From contig NZ_JAGIBG010000007.1 of the NCBI RefSeq assembly GCF_017744435.1, positions 79,468 to 143,467 on the forward strand: DNA of 64,000 nucleotides, given 5' to 3'. A program made the translations under genes and the position numbers. Below, piece after piece: positions 45,096 to 53,536 of the stretch. Every line of letters begins with the position of its first letter. Position 1 is the stretch's first letter. The notes beneath the pieces were generated by a model. It was not told the origin of the DNA, did no database searches, and saw only the letters and a list, made by a program, of their open reading frames with translations. Source of the DNA: Pseudomonas sp. Its GTDB lineage: Bacteria; Pseudomonadota; Gammaproteobacteria; Pseudomonadales; Pseudomonadaceae.

Positions 45096-46622
45096 TCAAG
45101 CGGACAGCGTGATGCCTTGTACCTCAACATATCGGCTCAACACCGCCATGTCGCCCTCAGGATCAGCCAGAGCGACATAGGTATCAGGCCGTAACAGGTA
45201 AGTGGCATTTCTGGCAATACCGGACTTCTCGTACGCGGGCTGCCAAGGGAAAACCTGCAGTGCAATGCCGTGCTGCGCGCACCATTGGGCCAGGTCTGCC
45301 TTAGCTTCGCCGTACACATGCACGTGCCACGCAATGGCTGTCAGTGATGCGTAGTTGTCTGCCGTAGCTCCAGGCAACCAAGGTAGACGGTCACCGCCCT
45401 GCACCTCGCCTGCCTTGCCTTGGCTCAGCGGGCTGTCGCGATAGTCAATGCGGGTTTGCGAAACCACGCGAAACAGGTACTCCCGGACGCTTTCGCGCTT
45501 GTACGCAACGCTGGCGATGACTGGCGCGACGTGTGTGCGCACAAATTCGGCGAAGCCGCCTTGGGCGGTAACCAGTGCGAACAGCCTGTCCGTAGTCTCT
45601 ACCAGTTTGCGGGCAAAGGCCTGGCGCTCAATCGGGTAGCTGTCGAGCAATTTATCGGGCGCCTTGCCCTTGATTACCGCTGCCAACTTCCAGGCCAGGT
45701 TGTTGGCATCCAGAATGCCGGTGTTCATACCCTGCCCGCCTGCCGGGCTGTGGACATGCGCGGCATCGCCAAGCAGAAACGCTCGGCCACGGCGGAAATG
45801 ATCGGTGACACGATGGTGAACGCGATAGGCGGAGAACCAGTTCACCTCGGTAATCTTCAGGTTCAAGCCGTTGATGGCGTCATGCCCGACGTCGGCAAAC
45901 GTCAGCTGCTCAGGATGTTCCGCACGTTCGTCTCGCACAGTGCCGATCAGGCGGTATTGATCCTTTTCGCCGTAGCACAGCAGCAGCACGAAGTCGGATT
46001 TATCAAACGCGATGTGTGCCTCACCTGCAGGTTCGATACCCGTTACCCGGACATCCGCCACATAGAAAAGCTGCTTGTAGGTACCGCCCTCGAAACCACT
46101 GCCGAGCGCATGACGCACGAGCGAATGGGCACCATCACATCCCGCCAGGTATGCCGCAGTGCACACCCCTTCCTGCCCATCAGCCTGCTTCAGGGTGGCG
46201 GTGACATGGCCTTGCCCCTCTTCGAAGGCCAGCAGTTCGGTCTGCCACTCGACGCTCACGCCGAGTGCTTGGAGCTGCTGCACCAGCAAGCGCTCATGAC
46301 GGTCCTGGGGATAGATCAACACGAAGGGGTAGGCGGAAATCGGTGCGCCGGCATCCGTCAAGGGAATGCGTGCTCTGCGCCGGCCTCGGGCCCACATGTT
46401 CATGGCCGGTGTCTTGTAGCCAGCATCGATTACCGCCTCGGCCAAGTCGAGCTGGCGATAGAGCTCCAGCGTACGGGCTTGAACGGCCATGGCACGTGAC
46501 GCTTCGCCCGGGCCGCTGCTCTTGTCGATGATCCTGACGGCGACGCCCTGCCGGGTGAGCCAAAGCGCCAGCGTCAGCCCGGTCGGGCCGGCACCCACAA
46601 TGAGAACGTCGGTTTGCGCCAT
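45096..46622 (-). CDS. FAD-dependent monooxygenase, class A (PheA/TfdB/RdmE type)
   Basis: 508 residues from the ATG at 46622 with GAGAT upstream (MAQTDVLIVGAGPTGL). The open frame continues to 46784 without family similarity. FAD motifs: GxGxxG near residue 10, the DG motif GCDGAHSLVRHAL, and the GD motif LLGDAAHVHSPAGGQGMN. A C-terminal thioredoxin-like dimerisation domain follows, as in phenol and pentachlorophenol hydroxylases. It would hydroxylate an aromatic or polyketide-like substrate with NAD(P)H and O2. It lies 16 bp downstream of a P-loop kinase gene. Confidence 0.88.
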   Translation of the reverse strand: MAQTDVLIVGAGPTGLTLALWLTRQGVAVRIIDKSSGPGEASRAMAVQARTLELYRQLDLAEAVIDAGYKTPAMNMWARGRRRARIPLTDAGAPISAYPFVLIYPQDRHERLLVQQLQALGVSVEWQTELLAFEEGQGHVTATLKQADGQEGVCTAAYLAGCDGAHSLVRHALGSGFEGGTYKQLFYVADVRVTGIEPAGEAHIAFDKSDFVLLLCYGEKDQYRLIGTVRDERAEHPEQLTFADVGHDAINGLNLKITEVNWFSAYRVHHRVTDHFRRGRAFLLGDAAHVHSPAGGQGMNTGILDANNLAWKLAAVIKGKAPDKLLDSYPIERQAFARKLVETTDRLFALVTAQGGFAEFVRTHVAPVIASVAYKRESVREYLFRVVSQTRIDYRDSPLSQGKAGEVQGGDRLPWLPGATADNYASLTAIAWHVHVYGEAKADLAQWCAQHGIALQVFPWQPAYEKSGIARNATYLLRPDTYVALADPEGDMAVLSRYVEVQGITLSA

Positions 46623-46638
46623 GATCTCATCTCGCACA

Positions 46639-47262
46639 CTAAAGGTTGTTTGAGGCCAGCACGCCCTGAATCTCGGCGACCACCTGCTGTGTCGCGTCTT
46701 CGACCGTTCCTTCATTGCGGCACAGCACCCAGCCGTGATCGGCAACCGCCCGCTCGAATGCCTCGGTGCAGGCGATTTGCTCATCCAGCCGGTGGATCAC
46801 CGTACTGCCCAGCCCCCGCGTACGCGCCGCCGCCCTCGCCCACGAGGTATCAGGCGAGGTGACCACGCCGACATGCAGGTCCGGCACTTGCACGTTGCGC
46901 TCGCGGTTCATGCGCAGAATCTCGGCGAACGGGACTGCCCGTCGAAACGCGGCATCGGAGGGGTACCAGCGATCGATCAGGATGATGCTGTTTGCAGGTT
47001 GCCTGGGCAATACGTTGCGGGTAATCCACGCACGGCTATCGGCCAGGCGCGCACAGACCTTCAGTTCCAGCTCCTGGCAGGGGTTTCTCACAAGCGTGTT
47101 GACGAGCGCCATGGTCTCCCCCCGGAAGGGGTCGCTTTTCTTCTCGCACAGCCGGATCACCTTCCTGTTGTCTGCCCTCAGGGCTTGGGTAACAGCCTCC
47201 AGCAACGTGGTCTTGCCGGTGCCCTTCGGGCCATCGAGCGCGACAAATAGCGGACGAATCAT
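46639..47262 (-). CDS. P-loop nucleotide kinase, thymidylate-kinase-like
   Basis: 207 residues. Walker A at residues 10-19 is DGPKGTGKTT, and DRWYPSDAAF with its acidic residue follows near residue 108, in the style of dTMP kinase/deoxynucleoside kinase folds. It is not the housekeeping tmk, because the LID region and DRY motif differ (DRW). It shares a transcript direction with the downstream monooxygenase (16-bp gap). Substrate unknown. It might phosphorylate an antibiotic or nucleoside. Confidence 0.75.
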   Translation of the reverse strand: MIRPLFVALDGPKGTGKTTLLEAVTQALRADNRKVIRLCEKKSDPFRGETMALVNTLVRNPCQELELKVCARLADSRAWITRNVLPRQPANSIILIDRWYPSDAAFRRAVPFAEILRMNRERNVQVPDLHVGVVTSPDTSWARAAARTRGLGSTVIHRLDEQIACTEAFERAVADHGWVLCRNEGTVEDATQQVVAEIQGVLASNNL

Positions 47263-47365
47263 TTTTCAATACTGCCTGGAAGCTGCCTTGGATACCGAGA
47301 CCTACATGATGCACCGAAAGATGGCCACGGTCTCCCCTGTCAGCTTGATGGCCGTCAACAGGCAA

Positions 47366-47383
47366 GGAGTACATTTGTACTCC
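47366..47383. repeat. Perfect palindromic repeat GGAGTAC-attt-GTACTCC
   Basis: Seven-base perfect arms around ATTT, in the 145-bp gap between the kinase start (47262) and the SDR stop (47408). About 104 bp upstream of the kinase ATG, so it could be an operator for the kinase-monooxygenase unit. Confidence 0.5.
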
Positions 47384-47407
47384 GCCCGTATTTCGCCCTC
47401 CTGATGC

Positions 47408-48160
47408 TCAGATCTGCGCCTGGCCACCGTCCACGAACAACTCGGCCCCGTTGACGAAGCTGGCATCGTCGCTGGCCAGGAACACCGCCGCATTGGCGAT
47501 CTCGACCGGCTCGCCTACCCGCCCCAGCGGCACCTGCGCCGCCAGGTAATCCAGCAGGCCTTGCTGTTGCCCGGCATCCGGCCCGGCGAGTTCGACCAGC
47601 CCGGGTGTGCGCGTGGCGCCAGGGCTGAGCGTATTGACCCGGACTGCGCGGTCCTTCAGGTCCAGGATCCAGCTACGGGCCAGGGCCCGTACGGCAGCCT
47701 TGGACGCCGAGTACACACTGAACGCTGCGGTGCCGGAACTACCGGCCGTGGAGCCGGTGAGAATGACCGATGCGTTGCGCGCCAGCAGCGGCAGCGCCTT
47801 CTGCACGGTGAACAGCACCCCTTTCACGTTGCGGTCGAAGGTATCGTCATAGTGGGCCTCGGTAATCTCGCCCAGGGGCAGCATGGAACCGCCACCCGCG
47901 TTGGCAAACAACACATCCAGGCGCCCCTGTTCCTGACCGATGCGGGCATAGAGTTCATCCAGTTGCTCCAGCCGGGTGGAGTCGACCGCAATGCCGGTGG
48001 CATTGCCCACCAGCGCCACGGCCTTGTCCAGCTCCGCCTGACGGCGCCCGGTGATGTAGACATGGGCGCCCTCCTCGGCAAAGCGTTTTGCCGTGGCCAG
48101 GCCGATGCCGGTGGTGCCGCCAGTGACCAGTGCGATCTTGCCTTCGAGTTTCTTGCTCAT
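47408..48160 (-). CDS. Short-chain dehydrogenase/reductase
   Basis: 250 residues with GGGAG upstream of the ATG. Classical [11 protein letters not shown] (13-20), the NAG variant (87-89), Ser in [14 protein letters not shown] with Tyr150 and Lys154. Divergent from a LysR-type gene, which probably controls it. Highly similar in layout to glucose/ribitol-type reductases often induced by LysR. It is not a close paralogue of the two SDRs at 15780 and 51571. Substrate unknown. Confidence 0.9.
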   Translation of the reverse strand: MSKKLEGKIALVTGGTTGIGLATAKRFAEEGAHVYITGRRQAELDKAVALVGNATGIAVDSTRLEQLDELYARIGQEQGRLDVLFANAGGGSMLPLGEITEAHYDDTFDRNVKGVLFTVQKALPLLARNASVILTGSTAGSSGTAAFSVYSASKAAVRALARSWILDLKDRAVRVNTLSPGATRTPGLVELAGPDAGQQQGLLDYLAAQVPLGRVGEPVEIANAAVFLASDDASFVNGAELFVDGGQAQI

Positions 48161-48297
48161 GGTGTTTCTCCCGTTGAGGTGGTGAGTGGCTGTGGGGAGA
48201 AGCGTATCGACCGGCGGAGCATTTCAAAATAGAATCATTTGAAAGTCATCATTGCAGAAATGAAATACCAAGAATTCCGGATTTCGAAGGCCTGGCG

Positions 48298-49179
48298 ATG
48301 TTCGCCAAAGTGGCCGAGGAAGGCTCTTATGCCGCCGCTTCACGCGCCATGGGCGTTTCGGTACCCACGGTGTCGCGTGCGGTTGCGCGCCTCGAGGAAC
48401 GTTTGGGTGCGCGCCTGTTCAACCGTACCTCGCGCCAACTTTCGCTGACGGAGTTCGGTCAGCGGATGGTCGAGCAAGCCAGCGCGCTGTATCGCCAGGC
48501 CGAGGAAATGGAAAGCGAGGCCCAGGAGCTGTCGGTGCAGCCGCGCGGGCTGGTGCGCCTGGCCGTGCCGATGTCCTTCGGCTTGCGCTGGGTCGCGCCG
48601 CTGCTGCCCGAGTTGCTGGCGCAGTACCCAGAGTTGGAACTCGACCTGCATCTGTCCGACTCGACCGTCGACCTGGTTGCCGAAGGTTTCGACGCAGCCT
48701 TGCGTATCGCCGCCCTGCCCGACTCGTCACTGGTGGCGCGGCGTATCTGCGCGGTCAGCCAGTACCTGGTAGCGGCACCGTCCTACCTTGCCCGCCATGG
48801 CCACCCCACGCACCCGCGCGAGCTGGCTGGCCACGCCTGCATGAGTTACGCCTATCGTGCCCGCAGCCAGGTATGGCGCTTCAGCCACGCCGACGGCAGC
48901 GAGCACGACGTGACGCCCCGCGGGCCGCTGCGGGTAACCAACTCGGATGCCCTGATCGCGCCCTTGCTGGCGGGCATGGCGATTGCCGAGCTACCGGAAT
49001 TCATTGCCGCCGAGTACCTGGCCGACGGCCGCCTTGAGCAGCTGCTGCCCGAATGGCGGATGACCCAGGGCGGCCTGTACTTCGTGACCCCGTCCGCACG
49101 CACCCGGCCGCGCAAGGTCCAGGCGCTGGCCGACTTTTTCGGGGAGCGGTTGTCGAATCCGCAGTGGCAACTGCCGTAG
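48298..49179 (+). CDS. LysR-family transcriptional regulator, start uncertain
   Basis: 293 residues from an ATG at 48298 that begins inside the first HTH helix (MFAKVAEEGSYAAASRAMG). In the same frame the upstream codons read PDFEGLA, the missing N-terminus of a LysR HTH, but no ATG or GTG start exists there. Only ATT or ATA is in frame before an upstream ATG (48260) in another frame, which reads MKYQEF. Either a rare start is used or one base is missing near 48274. The effector domain (about 90-290) is intact. Divergent from the SDR at 47408-48160. Confidence 0.8.
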   Translation: MFAKVAEEGSYAAASRAMGVSVPTVSRAVARLEERLGARLFNRTSRQLSLTEFGQRMVEQASALYRQAEEMESEAQELSVQPRGLVRLAVPMSFGLRWVAPLLPELLAQYPELELDLHLSDSTVDLVAEGFDAALRIAALPDSSLVARRICAVSQYLVAAPSYLARHGHPTHPRELAGHACMSYAYRARSQVWRFSHADGSEHDVTPRGPLRVTNSDALIAPLLAGMAIAELPEFIAAEYLADGRLEQLLPEWRMTQGGLYFVTPSARTRPRKVQALADFFGERLSNPQWQLP

Positions 49180-49185
49180 CGGTCA

Positions 49186-50463
49186 TCACTGGGCGCTGGC
49201 ATCCGCTTCGTGCTCGTCGGCAAAGGCCATGAACATCGGCAGGTCGAGCACATCCAGCTTGATCTGGGCGATGAAGGCCGAGAACGCCAGGTTGGCGGCG
49301 AGCCGGCGCATGTCGCAGGCCCAGGCCGGAATGTAGGACGGCGCCTGCAGCCAGCCGCTCTCGAACAGCGGTGCAAGGCGCACGGTATCGGCCAGGGTCA
49401 GGCGCCCGGCGAACAGGTGGCCGACCAGTTCCGGGCGGTTGTCACGGATTGCCACACGCAGCAAGGTATGCACACCCAGCAAGCCGGTCAGGTAGGCGGC
49501 ATCCTTGGTGAAGGCTGAACCGCCGCGCAGGTCGGCACCGCGGAAGATCCGCTGGGTCGAGCGGAACGACTCTTGCGGCGACTGCCCGGCGTTCACGAAC
49601 CCTTCGAACACCTGGATGAAGTCGGCGCCATCCAGTGCCTGCTGCACCGCCAGCGCACGCAGGGCGACACGGCGCAGGCGGTTGATGTCCATGCTGCCGG
49701 TGAACAGTTCGGCCAGCGTGGCAATGCCCTCCTGGGTCTGGGTGGTGCGCGGCGCACCGAGCCCCAGGCTCTTGAGGTTGGGCTGGCTGGCACCATTCTG
49801 TGCGGTGGCGACATGCACGAAGGCTTCGTGCTGCAACAGTTGCTGCTTGTCCAGCTCACTGAACAGGGCCCCGGCACGCAGGCGAATGCGACTGGTCCCG
49901 GCGATGGCCTTGGAGGCGAGGTTCGGGTCCAGCACGATCCTGATCCGCCCGGCACCAAAGAAGCGGTCTATTTCCGGCTGCATCCAGGCAGCGAAATCCT
50001 CCGCCGGGATGTCAGCCTCGCTGGGCGGAATCTGCTCGCTGCCCAGCAGGGCATCGGTGGTCTTGAGGAAGAAACCGGCCGCGTCGAGCATGGTCAGCTT
50101 CTGCCTCGGGTAGAGAAAATCCGGGCGCCGGTACAGCGCTGCGGAACAACGGGTGAATTCGGGGGTGCCGATGGCCCCGAGCATGCGCCCGGCAGTGGCG
50201 TAACTGCGGGCGGTCATCGCCAGGAAGCGCCCGGCCGGATGCTGCTGGTCGCACTGCCCGATAAAGGCCTCCAACGCAGCAATGTCGGCGCTGTGATCGC
50301 GCGGTTGCAATTGCACCTGGGGCAGCTGGGCGTTGCCGGCGCGCCACTGGCTGAGGAACACCTGCTCGATGCCATCCGGCCAGGCCAGGGCATCGAGCAC
50401 GCGGATCTTGCGGGTCAGCCCGGGTAGCGCGGCATCGAGTTCGGACAGAGAAGCGGCACCCAT
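49186..50463 (-). CDS. DUF1704 metallopeptidase-like protein (QEGLA-motif family)
   Basis: 425 residues with GAGGA upstream. It carries the DUF1704 zinc-site motif QHEAFVH (His212, Glu213, His217) and the family motif QEGIA (Gln244-Glu245-Gly246) in a helical domain. This family was annotated in bacteria as flavohemoglobin expression-modulating QEGLA motif protein. In animals the same domain is the tyrosine carboxypeptidase MATCAP. No signal peptide. Its stop faces the LysR stop 6 bp away. Bacterial substrate unknown. Confidence 0.87.
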   Translation of the reverse strand: MGAASLSELDAALPGLTRKIRVLDALAWPDGIEQVFLSQWRAGNAQLPQVQLQPRDHSADIAALEAFIGQCDQQHPAGRFLAMTARSYATAGRMLGAIGTPEFTRCSAALYRRPDFLYPRQKLTMLDAAGFFLKTTDALLGSEQIPPSEADIPAEDFAAWMQPEIDRFFGAGRIRIVLDPNLASKAIAGTSRIRLRAGALFSELDKQQLLQHEAFVHVATAQNGASQPNLKSLGLGAPRTTQTQEGIATLAELFTGSMDINRLRRVALRALAVQQALDGADFIQVFEGFVNAGQSPQESFRSTQRIFRGADLRGGSAFTKDAAYLTGLLGVHTLLRVAIRDNRPELVGHLFAGRLTLADTVRLAPLFESGWLQAPSYIPAWACDMRRLAANLAFSAFIAQIKLDVLDLPMFMAFADEHEADASAQ

Positions 50464-50510
50464 GGCAGTTTCCTCGAGACACCCGGCGGCCTCTCGAAAG
50501 CTTAGCCCGT

Positions 50511-51452
50511 TTACCCTACCGGCGTTCCGCTGCGTCGAATCATCTGCGGCGTCTGGCCGATCGTCCGCAGGAACGCCCGCCTCATCCGTTCCCGGTCGGC
50601 GAAGCCTGCCTCCCTGGCAACGACTTCGATGGGGTGCCCGCTGTCTTCGAGCAGCATCCGCGCCGCCTCGACCCGCAGATGCTCCACCGCCTTGGCCGGC
50701 GACTGGCCGGTCTCGGCGGTGAATGCGCGGCTGAACTGCCGGGGGCTCAAGTGCGAGACCTCGGCCAGTTCCTCCACGCTCAAGGCGCTTGTCAGGTTGC
50801 GCCGGGCGTAATCCAGCGCCTTCTGGATGCGATCAGACTTGGCGTCGAGGTCCAGCAACACGGAAAACTGCGACTGCCCACCGGCCCGGCGGTGGTAGAC
50901 CACCAGCTTGCGCGCGACGATGCGGGCGGTTTCCAGCCCATGGTCTTTCTCGATCATGGCCAGCGCCAGGTCGATGCTTGCCGTCATGCCTGCCGAGGTC
51001 CACACCGGGCCGTCGATGATATAGATCCGGTCCGGTTCGACCTTGACCTTGGGGTAGCGGTCCTGCAGCTGCTTGGCAAACAACCAGTGGGTGGTTGCCC
51101 GCCGGCCGTCGAGCACACCGCTTTCGGCGAGGACGAAGGCGCCGACGCAAGGCGCGGCAACGCGGCGAGCGGAGGTCATCGATGCCCGCACGAAGCGGGC
51201 TAGGCCGGCCGTGACCGGCATCACCGACGTGCCGGAGCCGAACATCACGGTATCGAACACCTGTTCGCTGGCAAACGCGCGGGTCTCGATGCGAAAGCCT
51301 GCCGAAGACGGCACCAGCCCCCCGTCTTCCGACAGCAGGGTCACTTCATAAGCGGGTTTGCCCAGGGTCAGGTTGGCGATTTCGAACGCCGTGATCGCGG
51401 TCAGTCCCATCAGCTGGAAGCCTGGAAGAACGACAAAACCGAGCGTGTGCAT
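50511..51452 (-). CDS. GlxA-family transcriptional regulator (DJ-1/PfpI + AraC HTH), paralogue
   Basis: 313 residues. Same architecture as the regulator at 14724-15674: DJ-1/PfpI domain with elbow Cys102 (PCVGAF), ATTHW, then an AraC double HTH (LSVEELAEVSHLSPRQFSRAF). Long matching runs in the HTH (SPRQF...FTAETGQSPAKAVE) show a recent common origin. Divergent from an SDR 118 bp away with the conserved motif between them. It probably also controls the EmrAB-type pump after the SDR. Confidence 0.9.
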   Translation of the reverse strand: MHTLGFVVLPGFQLMGLTAITAFEIANLTLGKPAYEVTLLSEDGGLVPSSAGFRIETRAFASEQVFDTVMFGSGTSVMPVTAGLARFVRASMTSARRVAAPCVGAFVLAESGVLDGRRATTHWLFAKQLQDRYPKVKVEPDRIYIIDGPVWTSAGMTASIDLALAMIEKDHGLETARIVARKLVVYHRRAGGQSQFSVLLDLDAKSDRIQKALDYARRNLTSALSVEELAEVSHLSPRQFSRAFTAETGQSPAKAVEHLRVEAARMLLEDSGHPIEVVAREAGFADRERMRRAFLRTIGQTPQMIRRSGTPVG

Positions 51453-51463
51453 GGCTGAGTCTC

Positions 51464-51496
51464 ATGTCCTAAAAGGTGTCTTATATGACATTTGAG
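51464..51496. promoter_or_regulatory. Conserved intergenic motif between GlxA-type regulator and SDR (copy 2)
   Basis: ATGTCCTAAAAG followed by TGTC-TTATAT-GACA, a perfect four-base inverted repeat. It matches the motif at 15693-15725 in order and orientation, with a one-base spacing difference between the two blocks. Probable operator of the regulator and its divergent operon. Confidence 0.6.
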
Positions 51497-51570
51497 GCAT
51501 GCCCACAAGGCCATAACATGACCTCCAGACCAGCGCACAAGCCGTGCGCGGGCAACCTTTGGAGACAGTC

Positions 51571-52362
51571 ATGATCAAGCACATGGGTACCGCACTCATC
51601 ACTGGCGCATCCTCCGGCATCGGGGCGATCTATGCCGACCGCCTCAGCCGTCGCGGTTACGACCTGATCCTGGTCGCCCGCAGCGAAGCCCCGCTCAACG
51701 CACTGGCCAAACGCCTGACCGACGCCACCGGGCGCTCCATCGAGGTGGTGGTGGCAGACCTTGGTAGCCCGGCCGGCCTGTCGCGCGTCGAAGATATCCT
51801 GCGCACCGATGCCAGCATCACGATGCTGGTCAACAACGCGGGCATGGGTGCCATCCAGCCGCTGCTCGAATCCGACATCGACACGCTGGATGACTTGCTC
51901 GCACTCAACGTGCAGGCGCTCACCCGCTTGACCTATGCCGCCATTCCGGGCCTGGTGGCGCGCGGCGGCGGCACGTTGATCAACATCGCATCGATCGTCG
52001 CCATCGCTCCGGAAGTCCTGAACGGCGTCTACGGCGCATCGAAGGCCTATGTCTATGCCTTCAGCCAGTCGCTGCGCAGCGAACTCAAGGACCTCGGCGT
52101 TCAGGTCCAGGTGGTGTTGCCTGGCGCGACCGCCACCGACTTCTGGGCCGCTTCTGGCAAGCCTGTCGAACAACTGCCTGGCGAGATCGTGATGTCCGCG
52201 GATGACATGGTCGATGCCGCGCTTGTCGGCCTTGACCTTGGTGAGTTCGCCACCCTGCCGGCGCTGCCGGATATCGCCGACCTGGACGCCTATGAGGCCG
52301 CACGGCAAAAGCTGCTGCCGCAGCTGTCGTTGCGCATGCCAGCGCCCCGCTACAGGGCGTAA
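51571..52362 (+). CDS. Short-chain dehydrogenase/reductase, paralogue
   Basis: 263 residues from the ATG at 51571 with GGAG six bases upstream. TGASSGIG (11-18), NNAGMG (88-93), YGASK with Tyr154 and Lys158. Strongly similar along its length to the SDR at 15780-16577 (GAIYA.RL.RRGYDL.LVAR, and LPGATATDFW). The operon continues with HlyD and DHA2-type pump genes, starting 41 bp later. The substrate is probably the same or related to that of the first SDR, but unknown. Confidence 0.9.
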   Translation: MIKHMGTALITGASSGIGAIYADRLSRRGYDLILVARSEAPLNALAKRLTDATGRSIEVVVADLGSPAGLSRVEDILRTDASITMLVNNAGMGAIQPLLESDIDTLDDLLALNVQALTRLTYAAIPGLVARGGGTLINIASIVAIAPEVLNGVYGASKAYVYAFSQSLRSELKDLGVQVQVVLPGATATDFWAASGKPVEQLPGEIVMSADDMVDAALVGLDLGEFATLPALPDIADLDAYEAARQKLLPQLSLRMPAPRYRA

Positions 52363-52402
52363 AGCCCTGTTCCCCCGAAGCCCAAGCAGAGGACTGACCG
52401 TC

Positions 52403-53536
52403 ATGAACGCTCAGGTCGACATCGAACCCGGCGCTGCGCTGAACAGCGCCACTGCGCGCGGCAAGCCCTTTGGCCGCGCCACCTTGCGCCTGGGCGCACT
52501 GGCGCTCGCCATGATCGCTGGCGTGGCCTATGCGAGCCACTGGTGGCTCAGCGGCCGCTTCATCGAGGACACCGACGATGCCTACGTGGGCGCCGAGGTG
52601 ACCGTGATCAGTGCCAAGGTCCCCGGCTATATCAGTGAAGTTGCGGTGGTCGACAACCAGTTCGTCAAGGCCGGTGACCTGTTGGCGCGGATCGATGTGC
52701 GCGACTACAACGCCGCCCTGGCCAAGGCTGACGGCGCCGTGGCGGCGCAGCATGCGCGGCTGGCCAATCTCGACGCGGTCGAACTGCTGCAGCAGGCGCT
52801 CATCAGCCAGGCCAAAGCACAGATCGACGCCCGCAGCGCCGAGGCGCAAAGGGCCATGGACGACAGGGTGCGCTATCAGAACCTGGTGCAAAGCCAGGCC
52901 GTGTCGGTGCAGAGCGCCCAGCGCGTCGACACGGCCTGGAAAACCGCGCAGGCCGACCGCGTCCACGCCCAAGCCGGCCTGCTGGCCGCACGTCAGCAGC
53001 TGGCCGTGATCGACACCCAGCGCCAGCAGACACGTGCCGCACTGGCCCAGGCCGAAGCAGACCGGGAACAGGCCCGGCTCAACGTCGGTTACACCGAACT
53101 GCGTGCGCCGGTCGATGGCTATGTCGGCAATCGCCGGGCCAAGGTCGGCGCCTATGCCGCAGCCGGTAGCCAACTGATTTCGGTAGTGCCGGCCCACGGG
53201 TTGTGGGTTGACGCCAACTTCAAGGAAGACCAGCTGGCACGCATGCAAGTGGGCCAGGCTGTCAGCATCACCGCCGATATCCTCCCGGGCCGCACCTTCC
53301 ACGGCCGCGTCGAGAGCATAGCGCCGGCTACCGGTGCGCAGTTCAGTGTGTTGCCGCCCGAGAATGCCACCGGCAATTTCACCAAGATCGTGCAACGCGT
53401 GCCGGTGCGTGTGCGTCTGGCGGATGACGATGCCGACTTCGGTGACCTGCGCCCAGGCCTTTCGGTGTATGCCGAAATCGACACCAAGGCCCCGCGCGCG
53501 GCGCAGCCTGACCTTGCCGCGGCAAGCCGGCCATGA
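52403..53536 (+). CDS. HlyD/EmrA-family membrane fusion protein
   Basis: 377 residues from the ATG at 52403 with AGGA upstream. One N-terminal transmembrane helix (about 30-50), a biotinyl-lipoyl domain (DTDDAYVGAEVTVISAKVPG), a coiled-coil hairpin (about 90-215, rich in Ala and Gln) and a beta-barrel (GYVGNRRAKVGAYAAAG). It bridges the inner-membrane pump to an outer-membrane factor. Overlaps the MFS gene by four bases (ATGA). No outer-membrane factor gene is adjacent. Confidence 0.92.
   Translation: MNAQVDIEPGAALNSATARGKPFGRATLRLGALALAMIAGVAYASHWWLSGRFIEDTDDAYVGAEVTVISAKVPGYISEVAVVDNQFVKAGDLLARIDVRDYNAALAKADGAVAAQHARLANLDAVELLQQALISQAKAQIDARSAEAQRAMDDRVRYQNLVQSQAVSVQSAQRVDTAWKTAQADRVHAQAGLLAARQQLAVIDTQRQQTRAALAQAEADREQARLNVGYTELRAPVDGYVGNRRAKVGAYAAAGSQLISVVPAHGLWVDANFKEDQLARMQVGQAVSITADILPGRTFHGRVESIAPATGAQFSVLPPENATGNFTKIVQRVPVRVRLADDDADFGDLRPGLSVYAEIDTKAPRAAQPDLAAASRP

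Noticed and set aside
52085..53395. 436-codon open frame opposite the HlyD-type gene
   Set aside because: The HlyD protein has a signal-anchor, biotinyl-lipoyl region and overlaps the pump gene correctly. The opposite frame has none of these.
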